From Marmoricola sp. (GTDB taxonomy: Bacteria > Actinomycetota > Actinomycetes > Propionibacteriales > Nocardioidaceae), in assembly GCA_025965195.1 (NCBI GenBank), contig JAOPXK010000098.1, forward strand, positions 1 through 64,000: 64,000 nt of DNA, given 5' to 3'. The notes below the pieces were generated by a model that was given only the letters and a program-made list of their open reading frames with translations, did no database searches and was not told the DNA's origin. The position numbers and the translations under genes are program-made. Positions 50,539 through 59,257 of this stretch are shown in pieces (within the stretch, counting starts at the first letter, position 1; every line of letters begins with the position of its first letter).

Positions 50539-51723
50539 TCAGCGTGGCCCGGAGGCAGGCAGACCGAGGGACTTGGCGATGATGTTCCGCTGGACCTCGG
50601 ACGTGCCGCCGTAGATCGTGCCGGCGCGGCTCCGGAGCAGCCGGTCCTGCCAGACGGCGAAGGGGGCGACATCGCTCGCCCCGTCTGCGCCGAAGGCTTC
50701 GACCAGCGCACTGAGGAAGCGTTGGTAACCCTCGCTCCAGATCAGCTTGGACATCGAGGCGAGGACTCCGACGCTGGCTCCCTCCGCGGTCAGCGCGAGG
50801 ATCCGGTGAGCCATCGCATCAACCACGCGGGCGTCGATGTGCGCCGCGACCATCGAGTCAGGCACCGCGTCAACACCCGCACTCGGACCGTCGTCCCAGG
50901 TGCCCATCAGGTCCTCGAGCCCCTTGGTCTGCTCCTGCTTGAACGTGAGTGCCCGCTCGATCAGACGAGGCCCGCGCTCGTTGGACAGCGCGAAGTTGGC
51001 AACCTGCCAACCGTCTCCGACCGGGCCGATGACGTCGCAGTCCTGGGCGGTCGCATCGGTGAGGAAGAGTTCGTTGAACTCAGATGAGCCGGTGATGTTG
51101 CGCAGCGGCCGGACGTCGACACCGGGTTGGTGCATCGGCATCAGCATCATGCTGATCCCCTCGTGACGTTTGCTTCCCTGGCCGGTGCGAGCGAGCACGT
51201 AGCACCAGTCGGCGTACTGTCCGCGCGACGTCCACAGCTTCTGACCATTGATCCGGTAGACACCGTCGCCTGGATCGTGGGTGGCGGTCGTCGCCAGGCC
51301 GGCCAGGTCTGAGCCTGCGGCGGGTTCGGAGAAGCCCTGACACCAGAGCTCGTCGTGGGCGAGCATCGGCGGAAGGAACCGTTCCTTCTGCTCGACCGTG
51401 CCGTACTTCATGATCGTCGGTGCCAGGATGCCGATCGCATTGGAGTTCATCGGCTCCGGTGCGCCGCAGCGAACGAGCTCCTCGCAGTACGCCGTCAGTT
51501 CCTCGGTGCCCAGTCCCAGACCACCGTGCGCGACCGGCCACGAAGGTCCGGCCCAGCCACCGGCGTGCAGCAGCCGCCCCCATGCCCGACGTACTTCCAC
51601 GACCTCGTCGAAGGTCGATCCGTGCATCGAGTAGTTGCGCCACTCCTCGGGAAGCTCGGCATCCAGCCACTCCACGAATCGGGCCCGAAACTTCTCCGCG
51701 GCAGGCGAGAGAGCGAAGTCCAC
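50539..51723 (-). CDS. Acyl-CoA dehydrogenase, main subunit of pair
   Basis: The 394-residue ACAD has an early FVEWLDAELPEEW region, GFSEPAAGSDLAGLATTAT (FAD signature near residue 135), INGQKLWTSRGQYADWCYVLART, GPVGDGWQVANFALSNERG and RAGTIYGGTSEVQRNIIAKSLGLP at the C-terminus. IYGGTSE in place of IYEGT is usual for FadE proteins that work as heteromers. It is the first gene of the eleven-gene minus-strand run; its promoter region contains an IclR-type palindrome at 51760-51780. The start is GTG 51723. Confidence 0.88.
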   Translation of the reverse strand: MDFALSPAAEKFRARFVEWLDAELPEEWRNYSMHGSTFDEVVEVRRAWGRLLHAGGWAGPSWPVAHGGLGLGTEELTAYCEELVRCGAPEPMNSNAIGILAPTIMKYGTVEQKERFLPPMLAHDELWCQGFSEPAAGSDLAGLATTATHDPGDGVYRINGQKLWTSRGQYADWCYVLARTGQGSKRHEGISMMLMPMHQPGVDVRPLRNITGSSEFNELFLTDATAQDCDVIGPVGDGWQVANFALSNERGPRLIERALTFKQEQTKGLEDLMGTWDDGPSAGVDAVPDSMVAAHIDARVVDAMAHRILALTAEGASVGVLASMSKLIWSEGYQRFLSALVEAFGADGASDVAPFAVWQDRLLRSRAGTIYGGTSEVQRNIIAKSLGLPASGPR

Positions 51724-51759
51724 GCCGATCCCCCTAGTCTCCGGTTTTGCGACCTTCCT

Positions 51760-51780
51760 TGTGTTCGCAAAGCGTACACA
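51760..51780. promoter_or_regulatory. IclR-type operator-like palindrome upstream of the dehydrogenase operon
   Basis: TGTGTTCGC (51760-51768) and GCGTACACA (51772-51780) are reverse complements with one mismatch around AAA. The site lies 37 bases upstream of GTG 51723, a promoter position. It resembles the TGTTCG and TGTGCGG half-sites found at the other promoters of this island. Confidence 0.55.
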
Positions 51781-51935
51781 GTGATCGCCTTGCGCACGTT
51801 ACGCGCGACAGCCGTCTGCGGTCAAGTGGGCCGGCTCGCTGAATCCGCCGTCGCCAAAGTTGCCGAGCCGAAGCCGTGGATGCCGGCGTACGGACCAGGT
51901 CCGCGCGGCACGCGCCGGGATCCGGAAGAGTGTTG

Positions 51936-52742
51936 CTAGGCGCGTTCGGGCGCGCGATTGGTACCGATCCGAAGGTCCGCCTCTATCTGCCCGGCGGTCT
52001 TCAGGAGGGCCGGAAGGAACTGCTGCCGCACGGTGGCGAGCGGGGTGCGACTGGCGTGCGAGGAGACGTTCGCGGACGCCGCCACCCGGCCTGAGCCATC
52101 GCGAATCGGTACGGCGACAGACCGCAGACCCTCTTCCAGCTCCTGATCCACGATCGACCAGCCCTGCCGGCGCACCCGGGCGATCTCCGCGCGTAGCGAC
52201 TCCGTATCGACCAGCGTCCGCGGGGCGTGCTGCACCAGGACCGCGCTCTCGAAGTACTGGTCCAGCTCGTCGTCATCCAACGCGGCGAGCAGCACCCGCC
52301 CCATGGAGGTGGCATGCGCAGGGAACCGGGTCCCGACACTGATCGCCACGGTCATGATGCGTGCGGTCGGGATCCGGGCGATGTAGATGATGTCGCCGCC
52401 ATCGAGGACGGATATCGAGCAGGACTCGTGGAGCTCACTGACGAGCTGCTCCATGTGCGGTTCAGCCACCTGGGTGAGCGAGAAGCTGGACAGGTACGCG
52501 TAGCCGAGCTCGAGCACGCGTGGCGTCAGCGAGAACAGTCGTCCCTCGAGGCGTGCGTAGCCGAGATCGACCAGAGTCAGCAGGAACCGTCGAGCCGCCG
52601 CGCGGGTGAGCCCGGAGTTGCGCGCCACTTCGGCAAGGCTCAGCGCGGGCTGTTCGGCGCTGAACGAGCGGATGACCGAGAACCCGCGCTCGAGAGACTG
52701 CACGAAGTGCACGCCGCGACCTGGGTCGGCAGGTTCTGGCAT
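51936..52742 (-). CDS. IclR-family regulator, PcaR/PcaU/PobR type
   Basis: The 268-residue protein has an N-terminal winged helix (FVQSLERGFSVIRSFSAEQPALSLAEVARNSGLTRAAARRFLLTLVDLGYARLEGRLFSLTPRVLELGYAYLSS) that fits the beta-ketoadipate regulator subfamily of IclR, and a C-terminal effector domain (SISVLDGGDIIYIARIPTARIMTVAISVGTRFPAHATSMGRVLLA). Such regulators respond to aromatic or carboxylic acids and often activate import and degradation genes. AGGAGG lies seven bases upstream of ATG 52742. It is divergent from the CoA-transferase gene and flanked by matching palindromes, so it probably controls the whole 39-62 kb island. Confidence 0.9.
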   Translation of the reverse strand: MPEPADPGRGVHFVQSLERGFSVIRSFSAEQPALSLAEVARNSGLTRAAARRFLLTLVDLGYARLEGRLFSLTPRVLELGYAYLSSFSLTQVAEPHMEQLVSELHESCSISVLDGGDIIYIARIPTARIMTVAISVGTRFPAHATSMGRVLLAALDDDELDQYFESAVLVQHAPRTLVDTESLRAEIARVRRQGWSIVDQELEEGLRSVAVPIRDGSGRVAASANVSSHASRTPLATVRQQFLPALLKTAGQIEADLRIGTNRAPERA

Positions 52743-52768
52743 TACGCCCTCCTGCGAAAACTCGTGAG

Positions 52769-52804
52769 TGTGCGGTTAGTGAACGGACGCTCACTATCCG
52801 CACA
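52769..52804. promoter_or_regulatory. 36-bp palindrome, IclR operator between iclR and CoA-transferase genes
   Basis: TGTGCGGTTAGTGA (52769-52782) and TCACTATCCGCACA (52791-52804) are reverse complements with a single mismatch, separated by eight bases. It sits 27 bases upstream of the IclR start. The outer TGTGCGG/CCGCACA half-sites recur at 52886, 60144 and 60230. Confidence 0.75.
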
Positions 52805-52885
52805 GGTTAGCGACATTCGGCGATTCCGGTCAAGGACGGTTGACCACTGGACGCCGCACGAACTACCGTTCGCGTAGTGCCCAAC

Positions 52886-52902
52886 TGTTCGTCTACCGCA
52901 CA
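52886..52902. promoter_or_regulatory. IclR-type operator-like site before the CoA-transferase gene
   Basis: TGTTCGTCTACCGCACA shares the core CTACCGCACA with the site at 60230-60248 (TTGTGCGGCTACCGCACAA). It lies 35 bases upstream of ATG 52937. The left half-site is degenerate (TGTTCGT instead of TGTGCGG). Confidence 0.5.
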
Positions 52903-52936
52903 CACCGGAATGTACGCGAGGGGAAGAAACGGTCCC

Positions 52937-55153
52937 ATGAATTCCCGACTTCGTGTAGTCGATGCGTCGGAATCGGTCGCAGGACAGTTCTGCGGCAAGC
53001 TCTTCGCGGAGTCCGGTGCAACTGTCGCGCTCGCCGAGCCCCCGCCCGGCTCGGTGCTGCGCGCCCGACCATCCCTGTTCGCGTATCTGAACTCCGCCAA
53101 GCGTGCGACGCGGCAGGAGCTGCCCGTTGACACCCTCGAGACAACTGACGTATTGATCCTCTCCGCTGCGTCCACCTTCGAGCTCGGTGCCCGTGTCCCG
53201 TCCGGTCTCATCGTCTGCACGATCACTGAGTTCGGAGCAGGGCCACGTGCCTCGTGGTCCGGGTCCGAGCTGATCCACCAGGCGCTGTCCGGGCTGGCCT
53301 ACACGACCGGCGAACGCGGTCGGGATCCTCTTTACGGCTTCGGCCAGCGTGCGTACTACTCGGCAGGCGCGGCCGCCTTCGCCACCTCGATGGCGGCGGT
53401 GATCGAGCGAACCTCGTCCGGTTCAGGTCAGGACGTCGAGGTTTCGGTGGCCGAGACGGCAGCCAGCATGGCGATGAACATGGTGGCCCAGCACGAGTAC
53501 AACGGCACCTACTCCCGCCGATCCGAGTACCCGGGCCCGCTGGCCAAGCTCCGCTGCGGCGATGGCTGGATCGTCGTGTTCGTGACACCCGGTCGATGGC
53601 CCGGAGTCTGTGCCGCCTTCGGAATGCAGGAGTTGCGCGATGATCCCCGGTTCGCGACGGGCGCGGCCCTCATCGAGAACTGGACGAGCGCCACCGCTGC
53701 GATGGCGGCTGCGGTGGCCACCGACCACGTGCAGGAGCTCGTACGCCGCGGCCAGGCCGCAGGCTTCGCGGTCGCTGCTGTCCTGGATGTCGCCGGCGTT
53801 CTCGACGCGATGGAGCCGGAGCAACGAGCTCGTTGGGAGCAGATCAGCGCCCCGCCGCTGGACGACGCCGTACTTCTCGACGTCGCAGGGCAGGGGCGGT
53901 CGTCCTCGTCGCGGATCACGCGCAGCCGTGCCCGCGGTCCCGCCCAGAGCCAGCGACCTGCACCACTCAAGGGCCTGCGCGTCCTCGAGCTCACGACCGC
54001 GTGGGCAGGGCCGATGACCGGTCGCTCGTTGGCGTTCCTCGGTGCTGAAGTCATCAAGGTCGAGTCCCGGGCGAGCATCGACGCCTGGCGAGGACCGCTG
54101 GAAGGCGGCGACGTACGCCGATATCCGGGCCTGGTCCGTGGCGCTCGTCCCTATGACCGCAGTGCCACGTTCAACAGCCAGAACACCGACAAGCGATCGG
54201 TCGAGCTCGACCTCAAGAGCGCGGACGGCCTGACGGCCATGCGGCACCTCGTCGAGCGCAGCGACGTGCTCATCTGCAACATCGCGCCCGGCGCGCTCAC
54301 CCGTCTGGGCCTGGACTACCCCGGCCTGGTGAAGCTCAACGCGGGACTGGTGCTGCTGGAGATCACCGGCTTCGGAGCATCCGGGGCGATGTCACGTCAC
54401 GTGGCCGTCGGTCCGACGGTCGAGGCGAGCGCCGGCATGATGACCCTGCTCGGCTACGGCGACGGCATCCCGCAGAACACCGGGGGCGCCTATCTGGATC
54501 CGGTGGCCGCGCTTGTCGGCACGGGCGCGGTGCTCTCCGCGTTGGCCGGTCGGGCCGGTAGCGGGCACGGCGCGCACATCGAGCTCAGCCTCCGTGAGCT
54601 CGCGCTGTCCTGGATCGGTGAGTACCTCGTCGAGTCGCTCGCGACAGGGCGGAAGGCGCCGGCTCTCGGCAACCGCGCGCCCGATGCCGCACCCCACGGC
54701 GTCTACCGGTGCGCCGGGGACGACGAGTGGATCGGGATCGCAGTGACGAACGATGCGCAGTGGCAGGCGTTGTGTGGCGTCCTGGGCCGCATCGACCTGG
54801 CCGAGGACCCGCTGTTGATGACAGCGAGCGGCCGCCACGCCGAGCACGAGAGGATCGACGCGGAGATCCGCAGCTGGTGCCTCGGGCGCGACAAGCACCT
54901 CGCAGCAGATCAGCTCCAGGCCGCCGGCATCGCGGCCGCCGGTCTCGCGACCGGCGCCGATCTCGCCAGCGACCCGCACCTCATCGCACGTGGCTTCCTG
55001 CACGAGCTCCATCACCCCGAGACGGGGATCCACCGTTACCCGGGCCTGCCGTACCGACTGCTCGACTCGCCCGGATCGGTCTCCCGGGCAGCGCCAACCC
55101 TGGGACAGGACAACGCCTACGTGCTGCAGGATCTGCTGGCTCAGCGCCCGTAG
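52937..55153 (+). CDS. Tandem-domain CaiB/BaiF CoA-transferase family protein
   Basis: The 738-residue protein contains two CaiB-type units. The first (about residues 1-340) has SRLRVVDASESVAGQFCGKLFAESGATV and SGQDVEVSVAETAASMAMNM. The second (about 355-738) has LKGLRVLELTTAWAGPMTGRSLAFLGAEVIKVES, NTDKRSVELDLKSADGL, LEITGFGASGA and GAHIELSLRELALSW. Where formyl-CoA transferase has the catalytic aspartate, both units have glutamate (SVAE, SLRE). Class III enzymes act as interlocked dimers, so the fusion could fold as an intramolecular pair. ATG 52937 is used because two earlier in-frame starts would include an operator-like site. IclR regulation likely. Confidence 0.85.
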   Translation: MNSRLRVVDASESVAGQFCGKLFAESGATVALAEPPPGSVLRARPSLFAYLNSAKRATRQELPVDTLETTDVLILSAASTFELGARVPSGLIVCTITEFGAGPRASWSGSELIHQALSGLAYTTGERGRDPLYGFGQRAYYSAGAAAFATSMAAVIERTSSGSGQDVEVSVAETAASMAMNMVAQHEYNGTYSRRSEYPGPLAKLRCGDGWIVVFVTPGRWPGVCAAFGMQELRDDPRFATGAALIENWTSATAAMAAAVATDHVQELVRRGQAAGFAVAAVLDVAGVLDAMEPEQRARWEQISAPPLDDAVLLDVAGQGRSSSSRITRSRARGPAQSQRPAPLKGLRVLELTTAWAGPMTGRSLAFLGAEVIKVESRASIDAWRGPLEGGDVRRYPGLVRGARPYDRSATFNSQNTDKRSVELDLKSADGLTAMRHLVERSDVLICNIAPGALTRLGLDYPGLVKLNAGLVLLEITGFGASGAMSRHVAVGPTVEASAGMMTLLGYGDGIPQNTGGAYLDPVAALVGTGAVLSALAGRAGSGHGAHIELSLRELALSWIGEYLVESLATGRKAPALGNRAPDAAPHGVYRCAGDDEWIGIAVTNDAQWQALCGVLGRIDLAEDPLLMTASGRHAEHERIDAEIRSWCLGRDKHLAADQLQAAGIAAAGLATGADLASDPHLIARGFLHELHHPETGIHRYPGLPYRLLDSPGSVSRAAPTLGQDNAYVLQDLLAQRP

Positions 55154-55165
55154 CGCTCAGCCCAA

Positions 55166-55204
55166 GGAGCGGTTCGCCGACGGGGGACGCCGACGAACCG
55201 CTCC
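55166..55204. terminator. Hairpin between convergent CoA-transferase and ABC-transporter genes
   Basis: GGAGCGGTTCG (55166-55176) and CGAACCGCTCC (55194-55204) are exact 11-base reverse complements around a 17-base loop. The hairpin lies between two convergent stop codons (55153 and 55241) and could terminate both transcripts. No clear T-run is present. Confidence 0.7.
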
Positions 55205-55240
55205 GGTCACTGAGGTCGTGTCACTCTCAGCGGGTCGCGG

Positions 55241-56407
55241 TCACGACCCACAGGTGACGTCGCCGATCGGCGCCAGCACCCCCGACTTGACCTGGAGGGC
55301 CTGCTCACACCCATACGGGTTGTGCTTCGTCGGTGACATCGTCGCCTGCCCGATGAACACGCCCGAGCTGATGTTCGTCGCATTCAACGCGCTCAGGAAG
55401 CTGCTTCGCGTCAGGTCCTTGCCAGCCGCCTTGAGCGCTGCGACCACGATCTGACCGACCGCGAGGCCCTCCTGTGAGAGCGGTCCAGGTGTGATGCTCG
55501 GTGCGTACTGCTTCAGGATGTCGTTGGCCTTGACGACCTCGGGATCCGCCGGGTCGGTCTTGAAGCCGGTGACCGTGACGACGCCATCGGCCTGTGCACC
55601 CGCGGTCGACAAGAAGCTCGAGTCGACGGATGCGTTGTTGGAGATGAACGGGACCTGCCAGTTCTGGCCACGCGCCTCGGAGACGGCGAGGGCGAGGTAC
55701 TTGGGTACGCCGTTGAAGATGATCACCTGGGCGCCGGCGTTCTTCAGGGCCACGATCTGTGACGAGAGATCGGGATCGGTGAGAAGGAACGTGCTCTGCT
55801 TGACCAGAAGCGACCCGAACGCAGGCGTCAGCAGGGACAGCTCGTTCGTTGCCGAGTCGTTGTTCTCGGCCAGGAATCCGACCTTCTTACCCGGGTAGGT
55901 CGCCTTCACGTAGGCGATCTGCTCGTTGATGTCGGCGTCGAGTGGCGCCAGTCCCTCGAAGATGTAGGGCAGGATCGGGCTGACCATCGTGGGGTCACCG
56001 CTCGCCATGATCGACGGCACCTTCTCGGTGTTCAGTCGCTGATAGACGGCCTGGCTGGTCTTGGTCCCGACGTTGCCGGTGATTGCGAAGACCTTGTCCT
56101 GGGTCACGAGCTTCTCGGTCTGAGGAACGGTCTTGCTCGGGTCGTAGGCGTCGTCGAGGACCGTGAAGTCGATCTTCCGTCCGTTGATACCACCCGCGGC
56201 ATTGGTGTAGTCGAAGTAGGCCTTGATGCCGGTCGTGACATCGCCGAAGCTCGCCGACGCGCCGGACTGCGGCGACACGGCACCGAGGTGAATCGTCGTG
56301 GACGTGACACCGTCCTCGGACGAGCTGCCCGCCTTCTTGCTGCTACAGCCGGCGAGAGCCACTGCTGTGACCGCGACGAGGCAGATGAGTGCTTGTTTCC
56401 TGGGCAT
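55241..56407 (-). CDS. Liv-type ABC transporter substrate-binding lipoprotein
   Basis: The 388-residue precursor has a lipoprotein signal MPRKQALICLVAVTAVALAGC with lipobox LAGC (lipidated Cys 21) and a Peripla_BP_6 fold: TIHLGAVSPQSGASASFGDVTTGIKAYFDYTNAAGGINGRKIDFTVLDDAYDPSKTVPQTEKLV. Such proteins capture branched-chain amino acids, amides or aromatic and aliphatic carboxylates. The catabolic context favours a carboxylic acid as ligand. It is the last gene of the transporter operon on the minus strand, ten bases after the LivM-like permease. Confidence 0.9.
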   Translation of the reverse strand: MPRKQALICLVAVTAVALAGCSSKKAGSSSEDGVTSTTIHLGAVSPQSGASASFGDVTTGIKAYFDYTNAAGGINGRKIDFTVLDDAYDPSKTVPQTEKLVTQDKVFAITGNVGTKTSQAVYQRLNTEKVPSIMASGDPTMVSPILPYIFEGLAPLDADINEQIAYVKATYPGKKVGFLAENNDSATNELSLLTPAFGSLLVKQSTFLLTDPDLSSQIVALKNAGAQVIIFNGVPKYLALAVSEARGQNWQVPFISNNASVDSSFLSTAGAQADGVVTVTGFKTDPADPEVVKANDILKQYAPSITPGPLSQEGLAVGQIVVAALKAAGKDLTRSSFLSALNATNISSGVFIGQATMSPTKHNPYGCEQALQVKSGVLAPIGDVTCGS

Positions 56408-56417
56408 GCAGTACTCC

Positions 56418-57662
56418 CTAGTAAGACGTGATTGCAGGATGTGGGTCTTCCGGAGCGTCCAGGCGCACGATCGGTGGCCTGTCTGCCTGGGCTTGAACTA
56501 CGTCGGTGGAACGGTTGTGACCGCCCCGCAGGCGCTGGGTGAGTCGTGACCAGTCGCTCTTGTCGCTGAAGATCCCGATAATTCCCTTGGGCGCAAAGAT
56601 GACGACGAGGATGAGCAGGATCGCGTAGACGGCTGCCTGGGGAATCGACAGCGCGACGCCGTTCACCGTCGTCGCAAATCCGATCGTCTGGACGTTGGTG
56701 GAGAGTTCGTAGATGACCACGGCGCCGACGAATGCGCCCGAGATCGTGGAGAGCCCACCGACGACGATGATCGTCAGGAACTGGATGCTGTAGAACAGCC
56801 CGAAGCTGTCTGCGCTGACGAAACCGATGGTCATCGCGTAGAGCCCGCCCGCGAGTCCCGCCCAGAATGATCCGACCGCGAACGCGAGGACCTTGTAACG
56901 AGTCAGGTCCACGCCGATCCCCTTCGCCGCGATCGGGCTGTCGCGCAGTGCGCGCAGGGCTCTGCCGATCCGGCCGGAGAGCAGGTTCCAGCTGATGCAG
57001 ACGGCGATGATCGCCATCACCACCGTGACGTAGTAGCCCCACTGGTCGGTGTCCAGCCAGTCGGCGAACGCACCGGGCGGCTGTGGCTGGTTGACGATGA
57101 TGCCGTTCACCCCGTTGGTGATCGACTTGTAGTGCAGCAACAGCACCGGACCTGCCAGGGCGACTGCGCTGGTGAGTACGGCGAGGTACACGCCGTCGAA
57201 CCGCAGCGCGAGGACGCCCAGCAGGAGACCGGCGGCTGCGGCGACCAGGCCGGCCAGCGGGAGCGTGAGCAGGATGGGCCAGCCGTGCTTGGAGGCGAGG
57301 ATCGCCGTGACGTACGCGCCCAGTCCGATGAAGATGCCCTGCGCCAGGTTGAGCTGCCCGGTCCAGCCGGTGATGAGGTCCAGACCCAGCGCGGCGATCG
57401 CGAGGATCAGGATCTGCGTCAGCTCGGTCACCCCGATGGAGTTCTGTGCGAGGAACACGAGCGGGACGAGCGGACCCAGCGCCGCGTATCGATGGTCACC
57501 TCGCGACAGCCGTGCGACGACGACGCCGCCCACGTAGGCGAAGAGCACGACGAGATAGCCGTTCAGTGGCGTCGGGAACAGCACCTCGTTGAGCAACCAC
57601 GTGACCAGTGCACTGATGACCAGCCCGACCAGTCGCGGGTGCCCGTGCAGAACCGACCTCAT
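56418..57662 (-). CDS. Liv-type ABC transporter permease (LivM-like)
   Basis: The 414-residue membrane protein has about ten hydrophobic segments and the LivM signature region ILAIAALGLDLITGWTGQLNLAQGIFIGLGAYVTAIL near residue 100, followed by the EAA-like loop SGRIGRALRALRDSPIAAKGIGVDLTRYKVLAFAVGSFWAGLAGGLYA. It pairs with the LivH-like permease encoded just before it; the two genes overlap by four bases. The C-terminal tail (about 40 residues, basic and proline-rich) extends beyond the usual LivM end. Confidence 0.9.
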   Translation of the reverse strand: MRSVLHGHPRLVGLVISALVTWLLNEVLFPTPLNGYLVVLFAYVGGVVVARLSRGDHRYAALGPLVPLVFLAQNSIGVTELTQILILAIAALGLDLITGWTGQLNLAQGIFIGLGAYVTAILASKHGWPILLTLPLAGLVAAAAGLLLGVLALRFDGVYLAVLTSAVALAGPVLLLHYKSITNGVNGIIVNQPQPPGAFADWLDTDQWGYYVTVVMAIIAVCISWNLLSGRIGRALRALRDSPIAAKGIGVDLTRYKVLAFAVGSFWAGLAGGLYAMTIGFVSADSFGLFYSIQFLTIIVVGGLSTISGAFVGAVVIYELSTNVQTIGFATTVNGVALSIPQAAVYAILLILVVIFAPKGIIGIFSDKSDWSRLTQRLRGGHNRSTDVVQAQADRPPIVRLDAPEDPHPAITSY

Positions 57663-58540
57663 ACCCGCACCTCGATCTGCCGGCCGAAGAGTCCCTGAGG
57701 ACGGACCAGGAGGATGAGCACCAGGACGATGAACGTGGCCGCCAGGCTGAGGTCCGAGCCGATCCACGAGACACTGCTGACCAGGGCGTTCGTCACTCCC
57801 ATCACCAGCCCGCCGATCACCGCGCCGACCGGGCTGGTCATTCCACCGATGACGGCGGCCGCGAAGGCGTAGAGCAGGACGCCCTGCATCATGTTCGGAT
57901 CGAGCAGCAGTCGATTCGCAGCGAGCATTCCGGCGATCGCGCCCACCGCCGCCGAGAGCCCCCAGCCCAGGGACAGGATCCGCCCGTTGCTGATGCCCAT
58001 CAGCGCCGAAGCCATCGGGTTCGACGTGACGGCGCGCATCGCCAGCCCCACCTTGGTGAACCGGAACACGATCCCGACAAAGGCCATGGAGATCAGGGAG
58101 ACCCCGAAGATGCCGATGCTGACCCAGCTGATGTAGGTACCGAGGACATGCACGGAGCCGCTCGGGAACGGACTGCGGAAGGGGCGCACGTCGGAGTGCC
58201 AGAACTTCAACGACAGTGCGTTGAAGAGCAGGAACAACCCGAGCGTCACGATCACGACCGTGAGGTGCGGCTGATTCTGGACGGGGCGGATCGCGACCCG
58301 CTCGACGACGGCACCGAGCAGGAACGCCGCAAGCACGGCGAGAAGGAAACCCACCCAGTAGGGCATGCCCACCGACACGACGAAGGACCAGCCGATGTAC
58401 GTCGAGAAGGTGGCCATCTCACCCTGAGCGAAGTTCAGGATGCCGGTCGAGCGATAGATCAGCACGAGGCCCAGCGCGATCGAGCCGTAGACGCTGCCGA
58501 TCGCGAGACCACTGGTGATCAGCTGCAAGTCGAGATGCAT
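57659..58540 (-). CDS. Liv-type ABC transporter permease (LivH-like)
   Basis: The 293-residue membrane protein shows LITSGLAIGSVYGSIALGLVLIYRSTGILNFAQGEMATFSTYIGW at the N-terminus and the cytoplasmic loop FTKVGLAMRAVTSNPMASALMGISNGRILSLGWGLSAAVGAIAGML, both diagnostic for LivH permeases. About eight membrane spans are predicted. It is one of the two channel subunits of the importer and lies ten bases after the LivF-like ATPase gene. Confidence 0.92.
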   Translation of the reverse strand: MHLDLQLITSGLAIGSVYGSIALGLVLIYRSTGILNFAQGEMATFSTYIGWSFVVSVGMPYWVGFLLAVLAAFLLGAVVERVAIRPVQNQPHLTVVIVTLGLFLLFNALSLKFWHSDVRPFRSPFPSGSVHVLGTYISWVSIGIFGVSLISMAFVGIVFRFTKVGLAMRAVTSNPMASALMGISNGRILSLGWGLSAAVGAIAGMLAANRLLLDPNMMQGVLLYAFAAAVIGGMTSPVGAVIGGLVMGVTNALVSSVSWIGSDLSLAATFIVLVLILLVRPQGLFGRQIEVRV

Positions 58541-58549
58541 GTATCGGCC

Positions 58550-59257
58550 TCAGTATCCGAGGTAGGAGCGGCGGAGGGATTCGTCACCTTGCATGGCGAC
58601 GCTCGAGCCTTCTACGACCACACGCCCCGCCTCGAGCACGTACGCGTACGAGGCGATGGACAGCGCCGTCTCGGCGTCCTGCTCGACCAGCAGGACCGAG
58701 AGCCGCATGTCGTCGCAGATGCGCCGCAGGATGCTGAACACCTGCTGGACGACCAGCGGAGCCAGTCCCAGCGACGGCTCGTCGAGCAGCAGCATCGCCG
58801 GACTCGACATCAGTGCCCGCGCGATCACCAGCATCTGCTGCTCGCCACCCGACAGCGTTCCCGCCGCTTGGTCCCGGCGCTCGGCAAGGACCGGGAAGTA
58901 CTCGTACATCCGGTCGATGTCGGACCGGACGGCGTGGCGGTTCCGGCGCAGGTAGGCACCGAGGCGCAGGTTGTCGTACACCGACAGTCCGGCGAACACC
59001 TCCCGGCCTTCGGGCACCTGACAGATACCGGCACGCACGATCCGGTGCGGTGGCAGCTTGCTGATCACGCCACCACCCCAGGCAATGTCCCCGGAGGCAC
59101 ACGGAAGCAGCCCCGAGATCGCCTTCAGGACCGTGGTCTTCCCCGCTCCGTTCGCGCCCAGCAGCGCCACGACCTGCTGTTCCTCGACGCGAATCGACAC
59201 TCGGTCGACAGCGACGACCGGGCCGTAGCGCACCACGATGTCTCGAAGCTCAAGCAT
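58550..59257 (-). CDS. Liv-type ABC transporter ATP-binding protein (LivF-like)
   Basis: The 235-residue ATPase has Walker A LLGANGAGKTTVLKAI near residue 33, the LivF-typical ICQVPEGREVFAGLSVYDNLRLGAY, ABC signature LSGGEQQMLVIARALM near residue 135 and Walker B AMLLLDEPSLGLAP. It energises the importer together with the LivG-like subunit, with whose gene it overlaps by eight bases. Confidence 0.93.
   Translation of the reverse strand: MLELRDIVVRYGPVVAVDRVSIRVEEQQVVALLGANGAGKTTVLKAISGLLPCASGDIAWGGGVISKLPPHRIVRAGICQVPEGREVFAGLSVYDNLRLGAYLRRNRHAVRSDIDRMYEYFPVLAERRDQAAGTLSGGEQQMLVIARALMSSPAMLLLDEPSLGLAPLVVQQVFSILRRICDDMRLSVLLVEQDAETALSIASYAYVLEAGRVVVEGSSVAMQGDESLRRSYLGY

Noticed and set aside
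40883..51723. Methylcitrate cycle because of the MmgE/PrpD gene
   Set aside because: No 2-methylcitrate synthase or lyase is nearby, and the remaining genes are CoA-ester beta-oxidation enzymes.
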